From Jacaranda mimosifolia (Eukaryota > Streptophyta > Magnoliopsida > Lamiales > Bignoniaceae): 64,000 bases of DNA. The stretch covers positions 21,859,674 to 21,923,673 of the forward strand of contig CM032122.1 in assembly GCA_018894105.1 (NCBI GenBank), given 5' to 3'. The position numbers and the translations under genes are program-made. The notes beneath the pieces are model-generated. The model was not told the DNA's origin. It searched no databases and worked only from the letters and a program-made list of their open reading frames with translations. Shown here one piece after another: positions 22,835-35,240 of the stretch (position 1 is its first letter; each line of letters opens with the position of its first letter).

Positions 22835-23638
22835 TCATCTTTGTCTCTGCCCCCAAAAAGGCCATCTGACTTTGCAAATATTTATCAAATCTAAGCAATG
22901 CTTGAATTTAATTCCTGGATTGATCTTCCACAGCTTATCTTTGTCTGTCACAAGCTCCTCAACTGAGCTCAAAGTATAAGCAACTAGATCTGAATATACA
23001 AATCGTTGCGGTGGTTTGATTTGCCTCATCTCTCTATTGCAAGTCAAATGATAGTTCTGTAATAAATTAGTCTCATGCGGTTGATTCAATGATAATGAGT
23101 TCTCATCAACTTCAACTAACACATTATGTTTCCCTTTTGAAATGTGTGGATCGCCAATCTCAAACTCCACCTTCTCTTTAACGCCCTCTTGACTACTTTC
23201 ACCCTGTTCCATCTTCTTCAACATAGCAGACTCATCGAATGTTGCATCCTTGTTGATAATCGCCTTGGAGCCCTTGTCATTATTACACCACAAACGATAA
23301 CCATTAACTCCATTTGCATGACCTAGGAATATACACTTCCTAGCCCTTAGCTCAAGCTTCTCATTGCGGACATGAGCATAGGGTAGACACCTAAATACGC
23401 TCAGATTGGAGTAATCAGCAAGAGAGCCTGACCAAACTTCCATTGATGTCTTGTAGTCCAAAGCAGTTGATGGTGACCTGTTCACCAAATAGCAAGCAGT
23501 ATTAATAGCTTCAGCCCAAAAATCCTTAAACAATCTGCCCTTAAAGAGCATGCATCTAGCTCTCTCCAAAATAGTCCTATTCATCCATTCTACAACTCCA
23601 TTTTCTGTTGTGGTGTATGTGAAGGCATATGTGGCACT
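22835..23638 (-). pseudogene. Copia integrase C-terminus joined to the last residues of pol (RT deleted)
   Basis: The frame opens near the insertion junction with ENGVVEWMNRTILERARCML, the end of the integrase core, followed by FWAEAINTACYLVNRSPS and the usual SVFRCLPYAHV and KCIFLGHANGVNGYRLW blocks. It then reaches the start of the RT module (PPQRFVYSDLVAYTLSSVEE) and jumps straight to FKHCLDLINIC, which belongs at the very end of a copia polyprotein. The palm with the YVDD motif and RNase H are therefore missing. The frame is open for 249 codons across the join, so the deletion did not shift the frame. Confidence 0.82.
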
Positions 23639-25824
23639 TGGATCTAATAATTAAAACTTTAAAAACTAAATTAACTAGGCTACACATGCTTACAAGGATC
23701 TAAATGTATTGTTGATCCAAATTTGAAAAGAAGATTACCTTGGTTCGCTCAAAAACCAAGGAGATGCTGAAGATGAGTCCAACATGCAGAAATTATCTCA
23801 CAATGGCAGCTCATCTTGGATGTAACTTTTTCCCAATTCAAACTCTTCTAAAAATTTCGAAAAAATTACAATATCTTCTCAACTCCTTAATGAATCTATT
23901 GTAAAAACTTTAGCTCAAAAAGCCACAAGAAAGTGCCAGGAAAAAAAATCACCAAGTTGATTGCCTTGACAATGGATCTCCAAAACCAAGCAATCCAATT
24001 GTCGTGCCTCTAATTGTTATGGTCCACACATCAATGCTAGATCCTAATTTCCTTAATATTAGCTGGGAAATAGAAAGGAGATTGGCAGAGATGAAGGCTT
24101 GATTTGAGGTAGAAGAAGAAGAGAAGAATTGAAGCTTCAACACATGAGGCAACACTTGAGAGTTGGAGGGAAAATGTGAAAGAATCTAATTCTTCGCAAT
24201 ATGTGTCATGTGGCTGCCCCTTTCTCCCTCTATATCTATATATAGAGTGAGACTTGGCATCACACCTTCCTCAAGGTGACCGCCAACCTGGCCTTGCAAG
24301 TTGGCAAGTTGCAATTCAAATTTGAATTTGAATTTTGTGTGCATTTCAATTTCATTTGAAATTTAATTTCAAATTAATTAAAATGCCACACCAAATGAAC
24401 CTTTTATTTGAATTTTCCCTCCAAAATTGATTCTCTTCATTAATTAAATTAAACACTTTAATTCTATTAATTAACCATTGACTTAACTCTTAAATCAATT
24501 AGCTTAACTCTTTAAGCTAAGAATTGTTAACTTAACTCTTTAAGCTAACTTGAATAATTGATGGTTATGTGGCACCAAATAATTAACTCCTTAATTATTT
24601 CTCTAATTTAACTCTTTAAATTAGTTGATCAATTTAACAATTAAATTAAACAAGCCAAAATTGACCTCAATTTCGCCCACCTCAAAATCGATCCACTAGG
24701 AGTGATTTTCTAACTCTTAGAAAATTCTCCTTCATCAAGTAGGAAATGCAATTGGCTTTTGTGTGTGACCCATTAGATTCTACCATTTACTGGACAAGGG
24801 CTCACAACTCCTTGTGATTTTTTAATATCATATATTCATTTTAGTTAAGCTCCTTTAAACTAATCGACTCAATTCAATTAATCTCCATTAATTAAAGAGT
24901 TCCCAATCTCCATGGTCGATGTCCATCCTCATGCCCATAGAGCCCAACCAAATGGCCCAAATGAATGCTTTTGGAGAACCATTCTAGCTCTACACGTACA
25001 ATCCAAATACGGTCCTTCCGTCTCTTGTCTTCCAACAGAGACCTAGGGCAAGATATTTGCCGGCTCTCTAATAGTCTCGATACTATGTTTCTATTCTCAA
25101 TGTTCAATTTCACTTTATGACATCATCTTTGGAAAACTCCTTTCCAAATTTTCATACTACCTTATGCAAGGATTTCTTGGAATCGATCATTATAGAATAC
25201 ATAGGAGATGCACTGCCCCTTCACAATGACGAAGAGTCGGATTCCATCTTGGATCTCACAAAACTCCATATCTAAGTAGCTCATGACCAACCACCACTCG
25301 AACGGCTTGCTAGGTGACCAGGGAGGAGTCAAAGCATAAAGACCTAAATACAAGGTTGCCATGGATCCTTAGGTCAAAAGATTAATAAAATGCACTAGCG
25401 TAAGCTAGAGAACTTGCCACTTCGGCTATCTAGTGGATTCTCTGGGTGGGCCTTCAGTACCTTGTTCTCTAACAAGCACCTACTAACATGCATCTATATC
25501 TCATATGGAGTTGCTTATGGAACGGAGCAATATCCAACCCTTGGATTTATGCATTGTTAGTTCAAGTCTATTCGGATCTTAGATGTCCAGTCTCGTAAGA
25601 TCCTATGACTTGGAAGATTTAAGATCACAATCGTGTAAGACTTATTCCATGATCACCATCCAGTGCGTGAACAAGTCTCATACTTTTGTGTGATTTAAGG
25701 GCTTCAACCAAATGCCAGTGAAGTAATAATGGGCATAAGATGAAGATGGCCATAAAAAAAATATAATTCAATCAAGATTGTCCTACAAGGAAATAGTTTA
25801 CAAGGCAAATCTAATTAGTTTGCA
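23639..25824. mobile_element. 2.2-kb probable solo LTR inserted in the copia integrase
   Basis: The copia integrase reading stops at one edge and resumes at the other. The insert has TG..CA ends (tggatctaat, agtttgca), and ggcact stands on both sides (23633-23638 and 25826-25831), consistent with a target duplication blurred by one base. Inside are clustered aactctttaa-type short inverted repeats (24480-24620) but no gag or pol. Long LTRs of this size occur in gypsy elements. The lineage and even the strand are uncertain. Confidence 0.65.
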
Positions 25825-25849
25825 GGGCACTATTCCAAGACTATGTACA

Positions 25850-26613
25850 ACTGTGCACTGCCTCACAATTCCTTCTTTATCGTAGAATTCCTGAAAATTC
25901 CTTGTTGCAGAACTCCAATTCATTGTCAATCCTCAAGCATTTGATCCCCTTTCCTATCTGTTTCTCGATCAAAGTCTTCCATCGCTTAAAGTTGACAAAC
26001 ACCTCATCCTTATACTTCAACATGTACACCCATACTCTCTGTGAGAAGTCATCAGTGAATGTTAGCATGTACCTAGCACGTCCGTTTGAAGGAACATGAG
26101 AAAGTCCCCAAAGATCTAAGTGAATATAATCCAAGGTGTCCTTAGTACTGTGACTGTGGTGCTAAACTTCACCCTGTGCTATTTGCTAAGAACACATTGC
26201 TCACATAAATCTATCTCTTCAGTCTTCTTTCCACAAAGCAAACCTCGTTTGCTTAATTTTGGCATCCCTTCCTCACTTATATGCCCAAGCCGCATATGCC
26301 ACAACCTCGTATTATCATTGATTAATGAAGAAATCGCTGTAATTCTAGAAATTGTGCTGCCTTATGATATGTGGAGACCACTCCTCTTGTCCCCCTTCAT
26401 AATTAGTAGTGCACTTTTGGAAACTCGTAGGACTTCATCTTTAGCTTTGTACTTACTACCGTTTTTATCCAGAACACCCAGCAAAATTAAATTTTTCTTC
26501 AGATCAGGAACATGGTGCACATCTGTCAGGGTCCTCACAATACCATTGTGCATTCTGATACTCATTGTGCTAATCCTAACAACTCTATAAGAAACATCAT
26601 TTCCCATGAGCAC
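25850..26613 (-). pseudogene. Copia protease tail and integrase core (broken)
   Basis: From 26613 the minus strand reads HNGIVRTLTDVHHVPDLKKN and the pre-integrase segment. From 26134 comes the integrase core with MDYIHLDLWG (first catalytic Asp), FTDDFSQRVWVY and CLRIDNELEFCN (second Asp, normally DNGxEF). A frameshift precedes DKEGIVRQCTVVHS, after which the 2.2-kb insertion begins. Stops separate the pieces. Confidence 0.85.
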
Positions 26614-26659
26614 TTCACCACCATCGTATTTTTGATAAGTGGTAAACCAATCCTCTCAT

Positions 26660-27560
26660 GGGCATATATGGTAGGAACAACCACTATCCAGAATCCACTT
26701 CGAACTCAAAAGACTTTCAGTGACATTGAGAACCAGCTCACCATTAGACTCATCTTCAACAATTCCTGCAACATCATCCCATTTTTTATCAGAAGATTTA
26801 CCTGCATCCTTCGTCTTTCCATGTTCTGGAAAATTTTGTTTCCAGTACCCCTTTCCTCCACACTTAAAACATTTATCATTTGTTCTAAGCTTGCTTCAGG
26901 GCTTATATCAGCCTTTACTCTTTCCCTTTTCTCTCGGTCTTCCCTTCGCAACTAATCATTCCCCACTTTCACTATCATTACTGCCTAGGACATGCTTTCT
27001 CAATTCATTAGAATTCAATGAGGCCTTCACATCCTCCATTGAAATCGTACCTCTCCCATATAGTAAAGTAGTAACCAAATATTCAAAAGATTTAGGCAGA
27101 GAACACAAGAGAATTAAAGTTTAATCTTCATCCTCAATTTGTACATCTGTACTAGAGAGATCCAGAATCACCTTATTGAAATAATCAATGTGCTAAGTAA
27201 TAAATGTGCCTTCATTCATCCTCAATGTGTATAACAACTATTTAAAAAACAACTGATTTGTGAGGGACTTCGTCATATAGAGACTCTCTAACTTTGACCA
27301 CAATCCTGCTGGTGTACTTGCTATAGCAACCTTTCTCAGTACGTTATCTACCAGCGATAACACCAGAGTACCATAAGCCTTCTCCATAAATTCATCTTTT
27401 TTCTTCATCTGGTAGCATCTCTGGCAAGAAATCTCTATCCTTTACACTCTTTGTAAACCTTGTTGACATAGGAGGGCATGCACCTTCATTTTCCACAATC
27501 CAAAATCATTTTTCCCATTGAATTTCTCTACCTCGTACTACATGGCTAACATCTAGTCAA
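26660..27560 (-). pseudogene. Copia gag with CCHC-like knuckle and protease active site (broken)
   Basis: Pieces in order on the minus strand are a UBN2-type gag helix (TLLYGRGTISMEDVKASLNS near 27030), a knuckle-like CFKCGGKGYWKQNF near 26870 in which the usual His and last Cys are replaced, and the protease active site KWILDSGCSYHICP near 26690. Several stops occur. The gag start lies close to the tRNA primer site. Confidence 0.8.
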
Positions 27561-27565
27561 TCCTA

Positions 27566-27577
27566 GCTCTGATACCA
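27566..27577 (-). other. Primer-binding site for initiator tRNA-Met
   Basis: The minus strand reads tggtatcagagc, complementary to the 3' end of plant initiator tRNA-Met, three bases inside the right LTR. Confidence 0.9.
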
Positions 27578-27580
27578 GTT

Positions 27581-27958
27581 TGTTGAAACCCATAGACCAA
27601 ATAGTAAAATTGAGAAATAAAAGGCAAAGTAATTCAATGAAGTGACAACTAGATTTAATATGGTTCGACAATGTGCCTAATCACCCAACAAAGATATGAA
27701 TTTTATTGATTCCAAATCAAAGTGTCAAGTACAATTTAAATCTCACAAATCTCACAAGATCACCCAACACCCTCGTTTTAAACTCCGTTCTGAGAGAATA
27801 TCTCTAAAATAGTTTAGACTCAATTTTATAGGGTTTCCTCTTCCCAACCAAGAAAAAATCAAGGTTTAAATACCCAAACAAAATAGCCAAACAGGCCATA
27901 GGCCTGTGGGTTATGGGCCCACCACGCTTTCGATTCTCGTCATTTGAAACCTAAATTA
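27581..27958 (-). repeat. 5' LTR of the copia element
   Basis: Matches 22421-22803 from tgttgaaacc to about tgaaacctaaa; the final ~19 bp of the partner are not present. The following ttagaactaaag resembles the sequence just left of the other LTR (tttagaactaagaatt), a flanking similarity longer than the 5 bp normally duplicated. Confidence 0.85.
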
Positions 27959-28260
27959 GAACTAAAGAAATTTAACCAAAACCTAGTATTTACTTTGACT
28001 TGACCATGTGATCATGAGGTTCATTTCAAGAATGCAAACTAAAGCAAGGCAAATCATCTTGATAACGTTTTGAAAATTGTTGTTAGTAGGGGTGTAAATG
28101 TGACAAAACGATCCATGAATGGTTCGACCTGACTTGATAAAAGTTGTATCTAACTCAATCTTTTCAAGTCGAGCTGAGCCAAGCCAAACAACAGTATTTG
28201 ACTCAAAAAAAGCTTGCAAGGCTAAACAAACTTTTTTATTATATGTAGATACAACATAGG

Positions 28261-29126
28261 CAGGGACAGATCCAAAGATAAGAATGTACGGGGCCAAAAA
28301 TTATAAAAATATAAAAATTTAAATTAATATATATTTTACAATTTACAAATTCGAAATATATGATCTTCATCAAAGTTAGGTACAACAATCCTTTATACTA
28401 TAAATTCTCATCAATAATCGAATCAATATCAAAACTTTTAGTAATATTATTCTCAACATAAGTAACTAAGCAATTGGCTAAAAAGTCATCTTTAATTTTA
28501 TTATTTAAGCATCTTTTTCACAATATTTATTGCCGATTTTTTTTTTCACTTGTAGCTATTGAAAAACAAAGAAAATCTGAAAAAGTTTTTTAAAATATTC
28601 ACTTACTTTTGTCTCTTTACCCCAATCTCATTTAATTCCAAAAGATGAATTTTGATTATTCTGTAAGTCCCTTAACGTTCTATTTAACTAAATTCCTACA
28701 CGTTTTTTCAGACAAATAGAATGGACATATCCTAACAAGCGCAAATCTAATTGTCTTCATTTGATTAGTTGGCTATCAATATGAACTTAAAAATTTGTTT
28801 TTACAAAATTAAAAATAGGTAAAAATTACATGAATTTACTTTTTATCGTTAATTGAAGATCTCTTAATTTAATTTAATAAATCTAAATAATCAATTATTT
28901 ATTTAAGATCTAACAAGAAAAGTTGTTTTTAAAAAAAAAATGAATGAATATTAATTAAAAATTTATTATTTTAATTTATATTAAATAATCTATTCTTAAA
29001 TTTTAAATTTTAATACACCATTTTTACTAATTTATAACTATACACACACACACACAATAATTTGTTTGTGGGGGTGGGGGGTGGGGGGTGGGATGACCTT
29101 GCTTTGCCCCCCCGAATCTGTCCATG
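28261..29126. mobile_element. Non-autonomous hAT element, 866 bp, perfect 8-bp target duplication
   Basis: Inverted ends cagggacagatcc (left) and catggacagattc (reverse complement of right) are typical hAT termini. The flanks are aacatagg on both sides (28253-28260 and 29127-29134), identical. The interior is AT-rich with a ca-repeat (29042-29056) and a G-run cluster near the right end. No transposase is present. Confidence 0.88.
29070..29092 (+). other. G-quadruplex-like G-run cluster in the hAT element
   Basis: Runs of five, six, six and three G separated by single T bases, directly before the right terminal repeat. Confidence 0.75.
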
Positions 29127-29481
29127 AACATAGGCCCTCATAATAATAATAATAATAATAATAATTTTTTATTTCTAAAAAAATAATAAAATTATTTGAA
29201 AAGTTTATATATAATTATAATTTTGTTTTGAACCTAAACGAGCTCGAGTTAATCTAATCTAAGCCTATACGAGCTTGAGCTCATCCAAACATATACAAAT
29301 CGAACTTTCCTGTTTTCCTAAGACAGCTCAATAAGGCTTGCCCAAGCCTTCATCTATTCCAACGAGTCGAGCTCAAGCTCGAGCTCGCCTGTTGTTTGAG
29401 CCCGACGAATTAGTAGATGAGTTGAGCTTGAACTTGCAAAATTCAGACTCGATTCGACTCATTTACATCCCTAATTGTTAG

Positions 29482-30209
29482 TAATTATGAAAAATGATAA
29501 AATTGATGGTAGGTTAAGTCAACAGATGGTAGCCATCGGTAAAAAATGGTCATTCTTCCTTGCTACTCATCCTTGAGGACGTGATGTTGTTTTTCTCAAC
29601 AACTTGATACTGCTTCTCTACAAATTGCACTAATATATATCCAAGAGGTTTTTCTAGCCAAGTGATCGGCCTGATTTGAGTCTTGCTTCAAGGTTGGGAT
29701 AATCCAACCCATCGTTATCTAATACTCTTTCTTACCTTGAGTACTATGAATTGGTACTTGCGGTACTTTTACAATGATATTCTATGGTACTCATATTGGA
29801 CTCCTAAAATACATGAACTTGTTCGCTATAAATAAACTTACTATGTTTATGAGTTTTAATTGCAAAAGTCCCTCAATAGTCTTGGACTTTGAGTCCTAGA
29901 GATTAGAGACTTTTTTTCTCTAAAATTAGGTCAAATATTAAATAGTTTTACTTTAACGACTAATATTTATTTGATCTATCAACAACTTTTCATGAAAGTA
30001 CCACCCCATCAGCTAAGAGTTAATATAATTGTCACGATAATCAAGTAGTTTTTCAAATATTATATAATTTTGTTTTTGACATATAATTTATGTGAATGGT
30101 TCTATTTTAAGTTTATATAACTGTTTAAATTTATTTTTAACTTTTTTAAAAATTTATTGTGAAAGCATACTAACTAAATTATTCAAGCGTACCGCATACC
30201 AACTGAACC
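29482..30209. other. Spacer with no gene seen
   Basis: AT-rich, with no open frames or transposon ends recognised. Confidence 0.45.
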
Positions 30210-32181
30210 TGTGAGTGATTATATGCCTAAGAGGGGGGGTGAATTAGGCTGAAGAGATTTTAATGCAGCGAAAGTTTATCACTCAAAATACTTTTTGGCC
30301 TTTCAAAAATTGTTTGAGTCTTTTGTAGAAAACAATTTTAGTTATTGACTGGAATTTGCAAATACCAGTTAAGATACCAGTCAGACCAGTGTTAAGAAAA
30401 GCAGTAAAACAGAAGTAATAAGATATTGATATTTATAGAGTTTCAGCAAGCTTACATCCTCTACCTAAGCTTTCACTTAGGATTTTAAACATGTCAAATT
30501 AATACGTGTATAAGAATGTTGTACATATAGAAATAGTAATTTGATAGTAAGAAAAGTTCAAGAAACAGAAACACCCTAGTAGGTTGAAAAACCAGCTCTT
30601 CGCAAAGGCTACACTAGAATCCCATACGGGATGAGGCAAGTTCAAAAGCACTGTTGAAACCAGTTGCTTGTGAATAGGTCCAGGGGAACTTCTACTAGAT
30701 TTACTTGCACAACCTCTGTGGACTGATGCACGAGTTGCTGCCACTCCGTATGGTAAGCTCTACTCTCTTCTTCCAGACTAGAACCAATGACACTGCAGAA
30801 AGTTCTAAGCAGTACCTCCCTACTGGTTTCTTCACCCAGAGGTCCTTAGAGCAACCAAGTGCCGATTTATTTTCTTTATGGGGTCCCTCAAGAGTAGGTA
30901 CGATTCTCGTCCCTCTTCACCATTAGGTCCTTCGAGACATAAACCACCTTATCCTCGTCTCCCTAAGGTACATCGAAGGCAAGACCTACTTGACCTTCTT
31001 CACCACAAGGTTCCATGAAAACACAAGTAGAGCAAGGATTATTCAACAAGTAGGTGCAATAGCATGTTAGAGAGTATCACATGCAACTTCTCAAAACACT
31101 CAACAAAACCTTTCCCAACTTAGTGATTCACTTTTAGAATGCTATGTATTTTTTAATATACAGATGCACTACCAGCAGCTATTAGTTCCAACTTGGTAAG
31201 CGACCGTTAGATACAAATAAGGAAACAACTCATAAAGCAAGAAGCCGTTATAGTCATGATTGCGGACTCAATCAATGATGCAGCAAAACTGCTCTTCTTT
31301 CTTATTAAATGAAGATATGAATTGTAAGTTAGAATCCTTAAGTGATCATATTAAATAAGGAAAGTTAATTCCAGCACATTCTAACAGATTCCTGCAGATA
31401 AATAAAGAAAGAATAGTTTGAAATAACTATGGCGTCTAAATTAGATAAATATATCTTAGTAAGCTAGAGATGCAAGATTTAGAGCCAAGAAGAATAGACT
31501 TTTCTAGTATGAAAGATATGAGAATCAATCTAAATGATAATAGACTTTCCTAGTATGAAAGATATGATAATCAATCTAAATTATCTCCATGAAAAAGAGG
31601 TGATTAAATAAAAAATAGGAGAAACAATTCTACTTTACAGTTGATTTTATTTAACAATTGACCAAAAGAAAATATTAAGAAATAATAAATTACATGAATT
31701 TAGATCAATCAAATAATGATATTTCTATACAATAAGTCAAAATTCAATTATTTATGGAATGAAGATTTCAAACGGGATTTATAAAATCTCTGCAAATTAT
31801 TTGAAGATAATTTAATAGTCCATACAGAAAAATGCTCTTTCCTTAAAGTATTAAAAGGTTATCAAAAAAGAAAGAAGCCATTAGTCAATCATTCCATATA
31901 TTACATTCATTGAATCTAGCTATGATGAGCACATGTTTAAATTCAATATCAGCAACATGATTTTCCTTCCATAAATAAAAGATGTGATGTGCTAAATCAA
32001 ATATAAAAATATGCTGTCAAAATCAATATAAGAGAAGATAAGTTCCAGTCAGCACAGGATAATTCTGGACAGTATGAAGCAGGTTCTAGTAGATTTATGA
32101 GAATAATTCACATTAATCATGCAACAAATATTGTCATAATCAAAACTTTAAAACTTATACAAAATCATCAAAGGGTTAACA
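30210..32181 (-). repeat. 3' LTR of the Sirevirus-type element
   Basis: Plus-strand ends tgtgagtgatta and gggttaaca, with a polypurine tract (aaaaagatggagat, minus strand) just to its right at 32182-32195. It contains a local duplication of about 55 bp around 31490-31580 that the partner LTR lacks. Confidence 0.88.
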
Positions 32182-32599
32182 ATCTCCATCTTTTTGATTA
32201 TGACAATAAAATTTGATGCATGAAAGTAGAAAGATATCACCTGATCTCCACCTGTTTGTATGCCTCGGTAGATCCTCATGCTCCCCTCGTCTCGATGCAG
32301 GATTTTTGTCCAAAAACCAAGATAGAATAAGCCATAATAGAGAAGCAGATACCACCAGTCGAAAATACCAGTTGAGATTAGTCATACTCATAGACACAAG
32401 TTAACCTTATGTAGGTCAAATGCTTAAACGTGTGGATCAATTCAAATTTAAAATATTCAGAATGCATATGAAATGCATATGCAGCAAATGATACTTTTTC
32501 TCCCCCTTCAACAACAAAAAAGCAGCAATAAACTTTCTTTGCGAACATTCTGAAGACATAAGAGCAGCGTCCCATTTTGAAAGCCAAGTTCCTGCCTAA

Positions 32600-33960
32600 A
32601 TTGAAATTCTGTACACAATCCCCAATGTATCTCTGATTCCATTGAACTTGCTTTCTTCCAGTGCTTTTGTGAAAATATCGGCAAGTTGGTCCTCAGTTGG
32701 AACAAATTCAATCGAAATATCACCTTTTTTGCACATGATTAAGCAAGAAATGATGTTTAATTTCAATTTGCTTAGTGCGTGAGTGTAATATTGGATTTTT
32801 GGAAATACTTATGGCACTAGTACTATTACAGAAGATAGGCACACAAGACACATTCATACCAAGTCATGCAAGATATGCTTCATCCATAGTACCTGGGTGC
32901 AGCAATTGCCTAAACCCATGTATTTTGCCTCAATCGTGGATAAGGCAACTATACTTTGCTTTTTACTGCACCATGAAACCAAGTAATTTTCTAGTAGTTG
33001 GCAACCACCACTGGTACTTTTTTTGTCTATCCTACAACCAGCACAATTCGCATCAAAATAGCTTATGAAAAGATTTATAATATAGATACCATAAGCCATA
33101 ATTAGACGTTCCTTTAAGATATCTCAAAATTCTTTTCACAACATTTAAATGGGATTCCTTTGGATCATACTGGAATCTAGCACATAAGTATGTTGAAAAT
33201 ATAATATCTGGACGGCTAGCAGGTAAATAGAGTGAGCTACCAATCATACCTCTATAGACCTTCTCATCTACATTCTTATCGTCCTCATCAAGTTTCAGTT
33301 TGGTATTTGTACTTATAGGAGTGGTTGCAGGGTTGCATTCACTCATTCTAAACCTCTTTAGAAGTTCTTTGGTATACTTTTCTTGTGAGATGAATGTCCT
33401 TTTCTAAGTTTGCTTTACTTGAAGTCCTGAGAAGAAATTGAGCTCTCCCATTAAGTTCATTTCAAATTCATGTTTCATTTTCTTGGCAAACTCTCGACAA
33501 CGTAGATCATTAGTAATACCAAAGATATGTCATTGACATAAATTTGAACAATGAAAGAACCATTTTCTTAGTACTTAGTAAATAATGTGGTATCTAAGAT
33601 TCCAATAGAAAAACCATTGTTTATGAGAAAATTGCTCAAACGATCATACCAAGCCCTAGGGGCTTGTTTTAATCCACATAAAGCCTTTGTTAATTTAAAA
33701 ACATGATGAGGAAAGCTTTGATTTTCGAAACCATCCGGTTGCTCTACATAAACTTCTTTTTTTATGAATCTATTTAGAAAAGCACTTTTTACGTCCATTT
33801 GATAGAGCAAAAACTTTTTATGAGATGCAAAGGCAAGAAGCATTCTAATTAATTCTAACCTTGTAACTGGAGCAAACGTTTTATCGTAGTCAATGCCTTC
33901 TTGCTAATTGTAGCCTTTTGCTACCAGTTTGGCTTTATTCCTGAAAACTTTACTGGTTTT
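32600..33960 (-). pseudogene. Copia reverse transcriptase and RNase H (broken)
   Basis: RT begins on the minus strand with YQMDVKSAFLNRFIKKEVYV (catalytic Asp in the DVKSAFLN motif), then FKLTKALCGLKQAPRAWYDR. The thumb/connection is at 33346-33053 (SRPDIIFSTYLCARFQYDPK). RNase H follows with GCRIDKKSTSGGCQLL and STIEAKYM, which hold catalytic Asp and Glu residues, and ends with a degenerate EDQLADIFTKA-like tail near 32680. Breaks lie at about 33350-33560 and between RNase H and its tail. The first half of the palm motif is present, but the YVDD block falls in a broken stretch near 33520. Confidence 0.9.
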
Positions 33961-34029
33961 ATCTAGCTTGTTTCTGAATACCCACTTGGTACCAATAACT
34001 GGATGGTTTGATAGTCGTTCTACCGGGTT

Positions 34030-35240
34030 TCAGACTTCATTTTTTTCAAATTGAGTCAGTTCTTCTTTTATTGCTTCAATCCAGAATGGATCTTTTAGTC
34101 CCTCTTTGATATCCTTAGGTTCAATCATTGAAATAAGGGCACAGTTGGATTCATCTGGTGGATTTTGTCTGGTATTGGATCTGGTAGTTATTCTAGCTTG
34201 TGGATCTCCAATGATTTTGTCAGTGGAGTGACTGGAATCATGTTTGAACTTTCTGGTTCTTTGTTCAGCCCTTTTTACTGACTTGCTGGAATCATGTCCA
34301 TCAGTGAGATTTGTTTCCTCAAATGAATTCGGTTCCTCTAGATTTGATGTTGATGGCTCAGGGTCCAGAATCTTGACTGGTTCTTCGAATCCTGCAACTT
34401 CTTTGCTCAAGGTTTCCTTGGCACAAGATGGATTAGTTTCATCAAACGTAGCGTGCGTGGATTCTTGAACCATTTTTTTTTCTTTTGTTAAAAACACGAT
34501 AGGTTTTACTATGCATTGAGTAACCAACAAAGATAGCTTCAACAACTTTGGAATCAAACTTTGTCTAATAATCTCTATCATTAAGAATAAAACGTTTGCA
34601 ACTAAAGCCACGAAAATAGAAAATGTTTGGAATTTTACCGTGCCACAATTCATATGGGGTTTTTCTAAAAAGTGGTCTTAAGAAAACACGATTTGCCACA
34701 TAACAAGCAGTATTCATGGCTTCACCGCAAAAGGATTTTGGAAGATCATATTCATTAAGCATAGTTCTAGCAGCTTCTTGTAAAATCTGGTTTTTCCTTT
34801 CAACTATCCCATTTTGTTGGGGAGTCTTAGAAGTAGTAATGTCATGAAAGTAACCATGTTCTTCACAAAACAAAGTAAAGTTTATTTCATCAAACTCAGT
34901 TCCATGGTCACTTTGGATTTTCTTAATGAAATAACATTTTTCATTTTGAAGCCTTTTAGTGAGTGGAATGAAGGCACTTAAAGCATCATTTTTATGAGCA
35001 AGGAATAAAACCCACGTAAAACGAGTATAATCATCTACTATGACAAACAATGTATCTTTTACCTCCAAGGGAAGTGGTCTTCATTGGTCCGAATAGGTCA
35101 ATGTACAGAAGTTCCAGTGGCCTGGAAGTTGTGACCTCATTCTTTAGTTTGAAAGATGTTCGGATTTGCTTCCCCTTTTAGCACGCATCACACATCCTGT
35201 CTTTAGAGAAATTTAACTTGGGTACCCCTTTGACAAGATC
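34030..35240 (-). pseudogene. Copia integrase and linker (broken)
   Basis: The core reads LFVIVDDYTRFTWVLFLAHK, IQSDHGTEFDE (second catalytic Asp) and TPQQNGIVERKNQILQEAAR (catalytic Glu), the standard D-D-E integrase of copia elements. The C-terminal part FCGEAMNTACYVANR follows. A hydrophilic linker (34653-34030), rich in Ser, Glu and Pro, ends at PSCAKETLSK and PFWIEAIKEELTQFEKN, where RT begins. Confidence 0.9.

Larger units (their letters stand above)
22421..27958 (-). mobile_element. Copia (Tork/TNT1-like) retrotransposon, internally deleted, with a nested insertion
   Basis: Two direct LTRs (22421-22803 and 27581-27958) surround gag, protease and integrase remnants read on the minus strand. 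The primer site for initiator tRNA-Met lies next to the right LTR and the polypurine tract next to the left LTR, which fixes the orientation. The two LTRs are about 88% identical by eye over the first 125 bp. Reverse transcriptase and most of RNase H are absent. A 2.2-kb insertion splits the integrase. Confidence 0.88.
28087..29472. mobile_element. Mutator-like element carrying a nested hAT element
   Basis: The left end taggggtgtaaatg and the reverse complement of the right end, agggatgtaaatg, are inverted. Flanks tgttgttag (28078-28086) and aattgttag (29473-29481) match at 7 of 9. Interior blocks are gagctcgag- and gagcttgagc-rich. Without the nested hAT element it would be about 0.5 kb. Confidence 0.8.
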
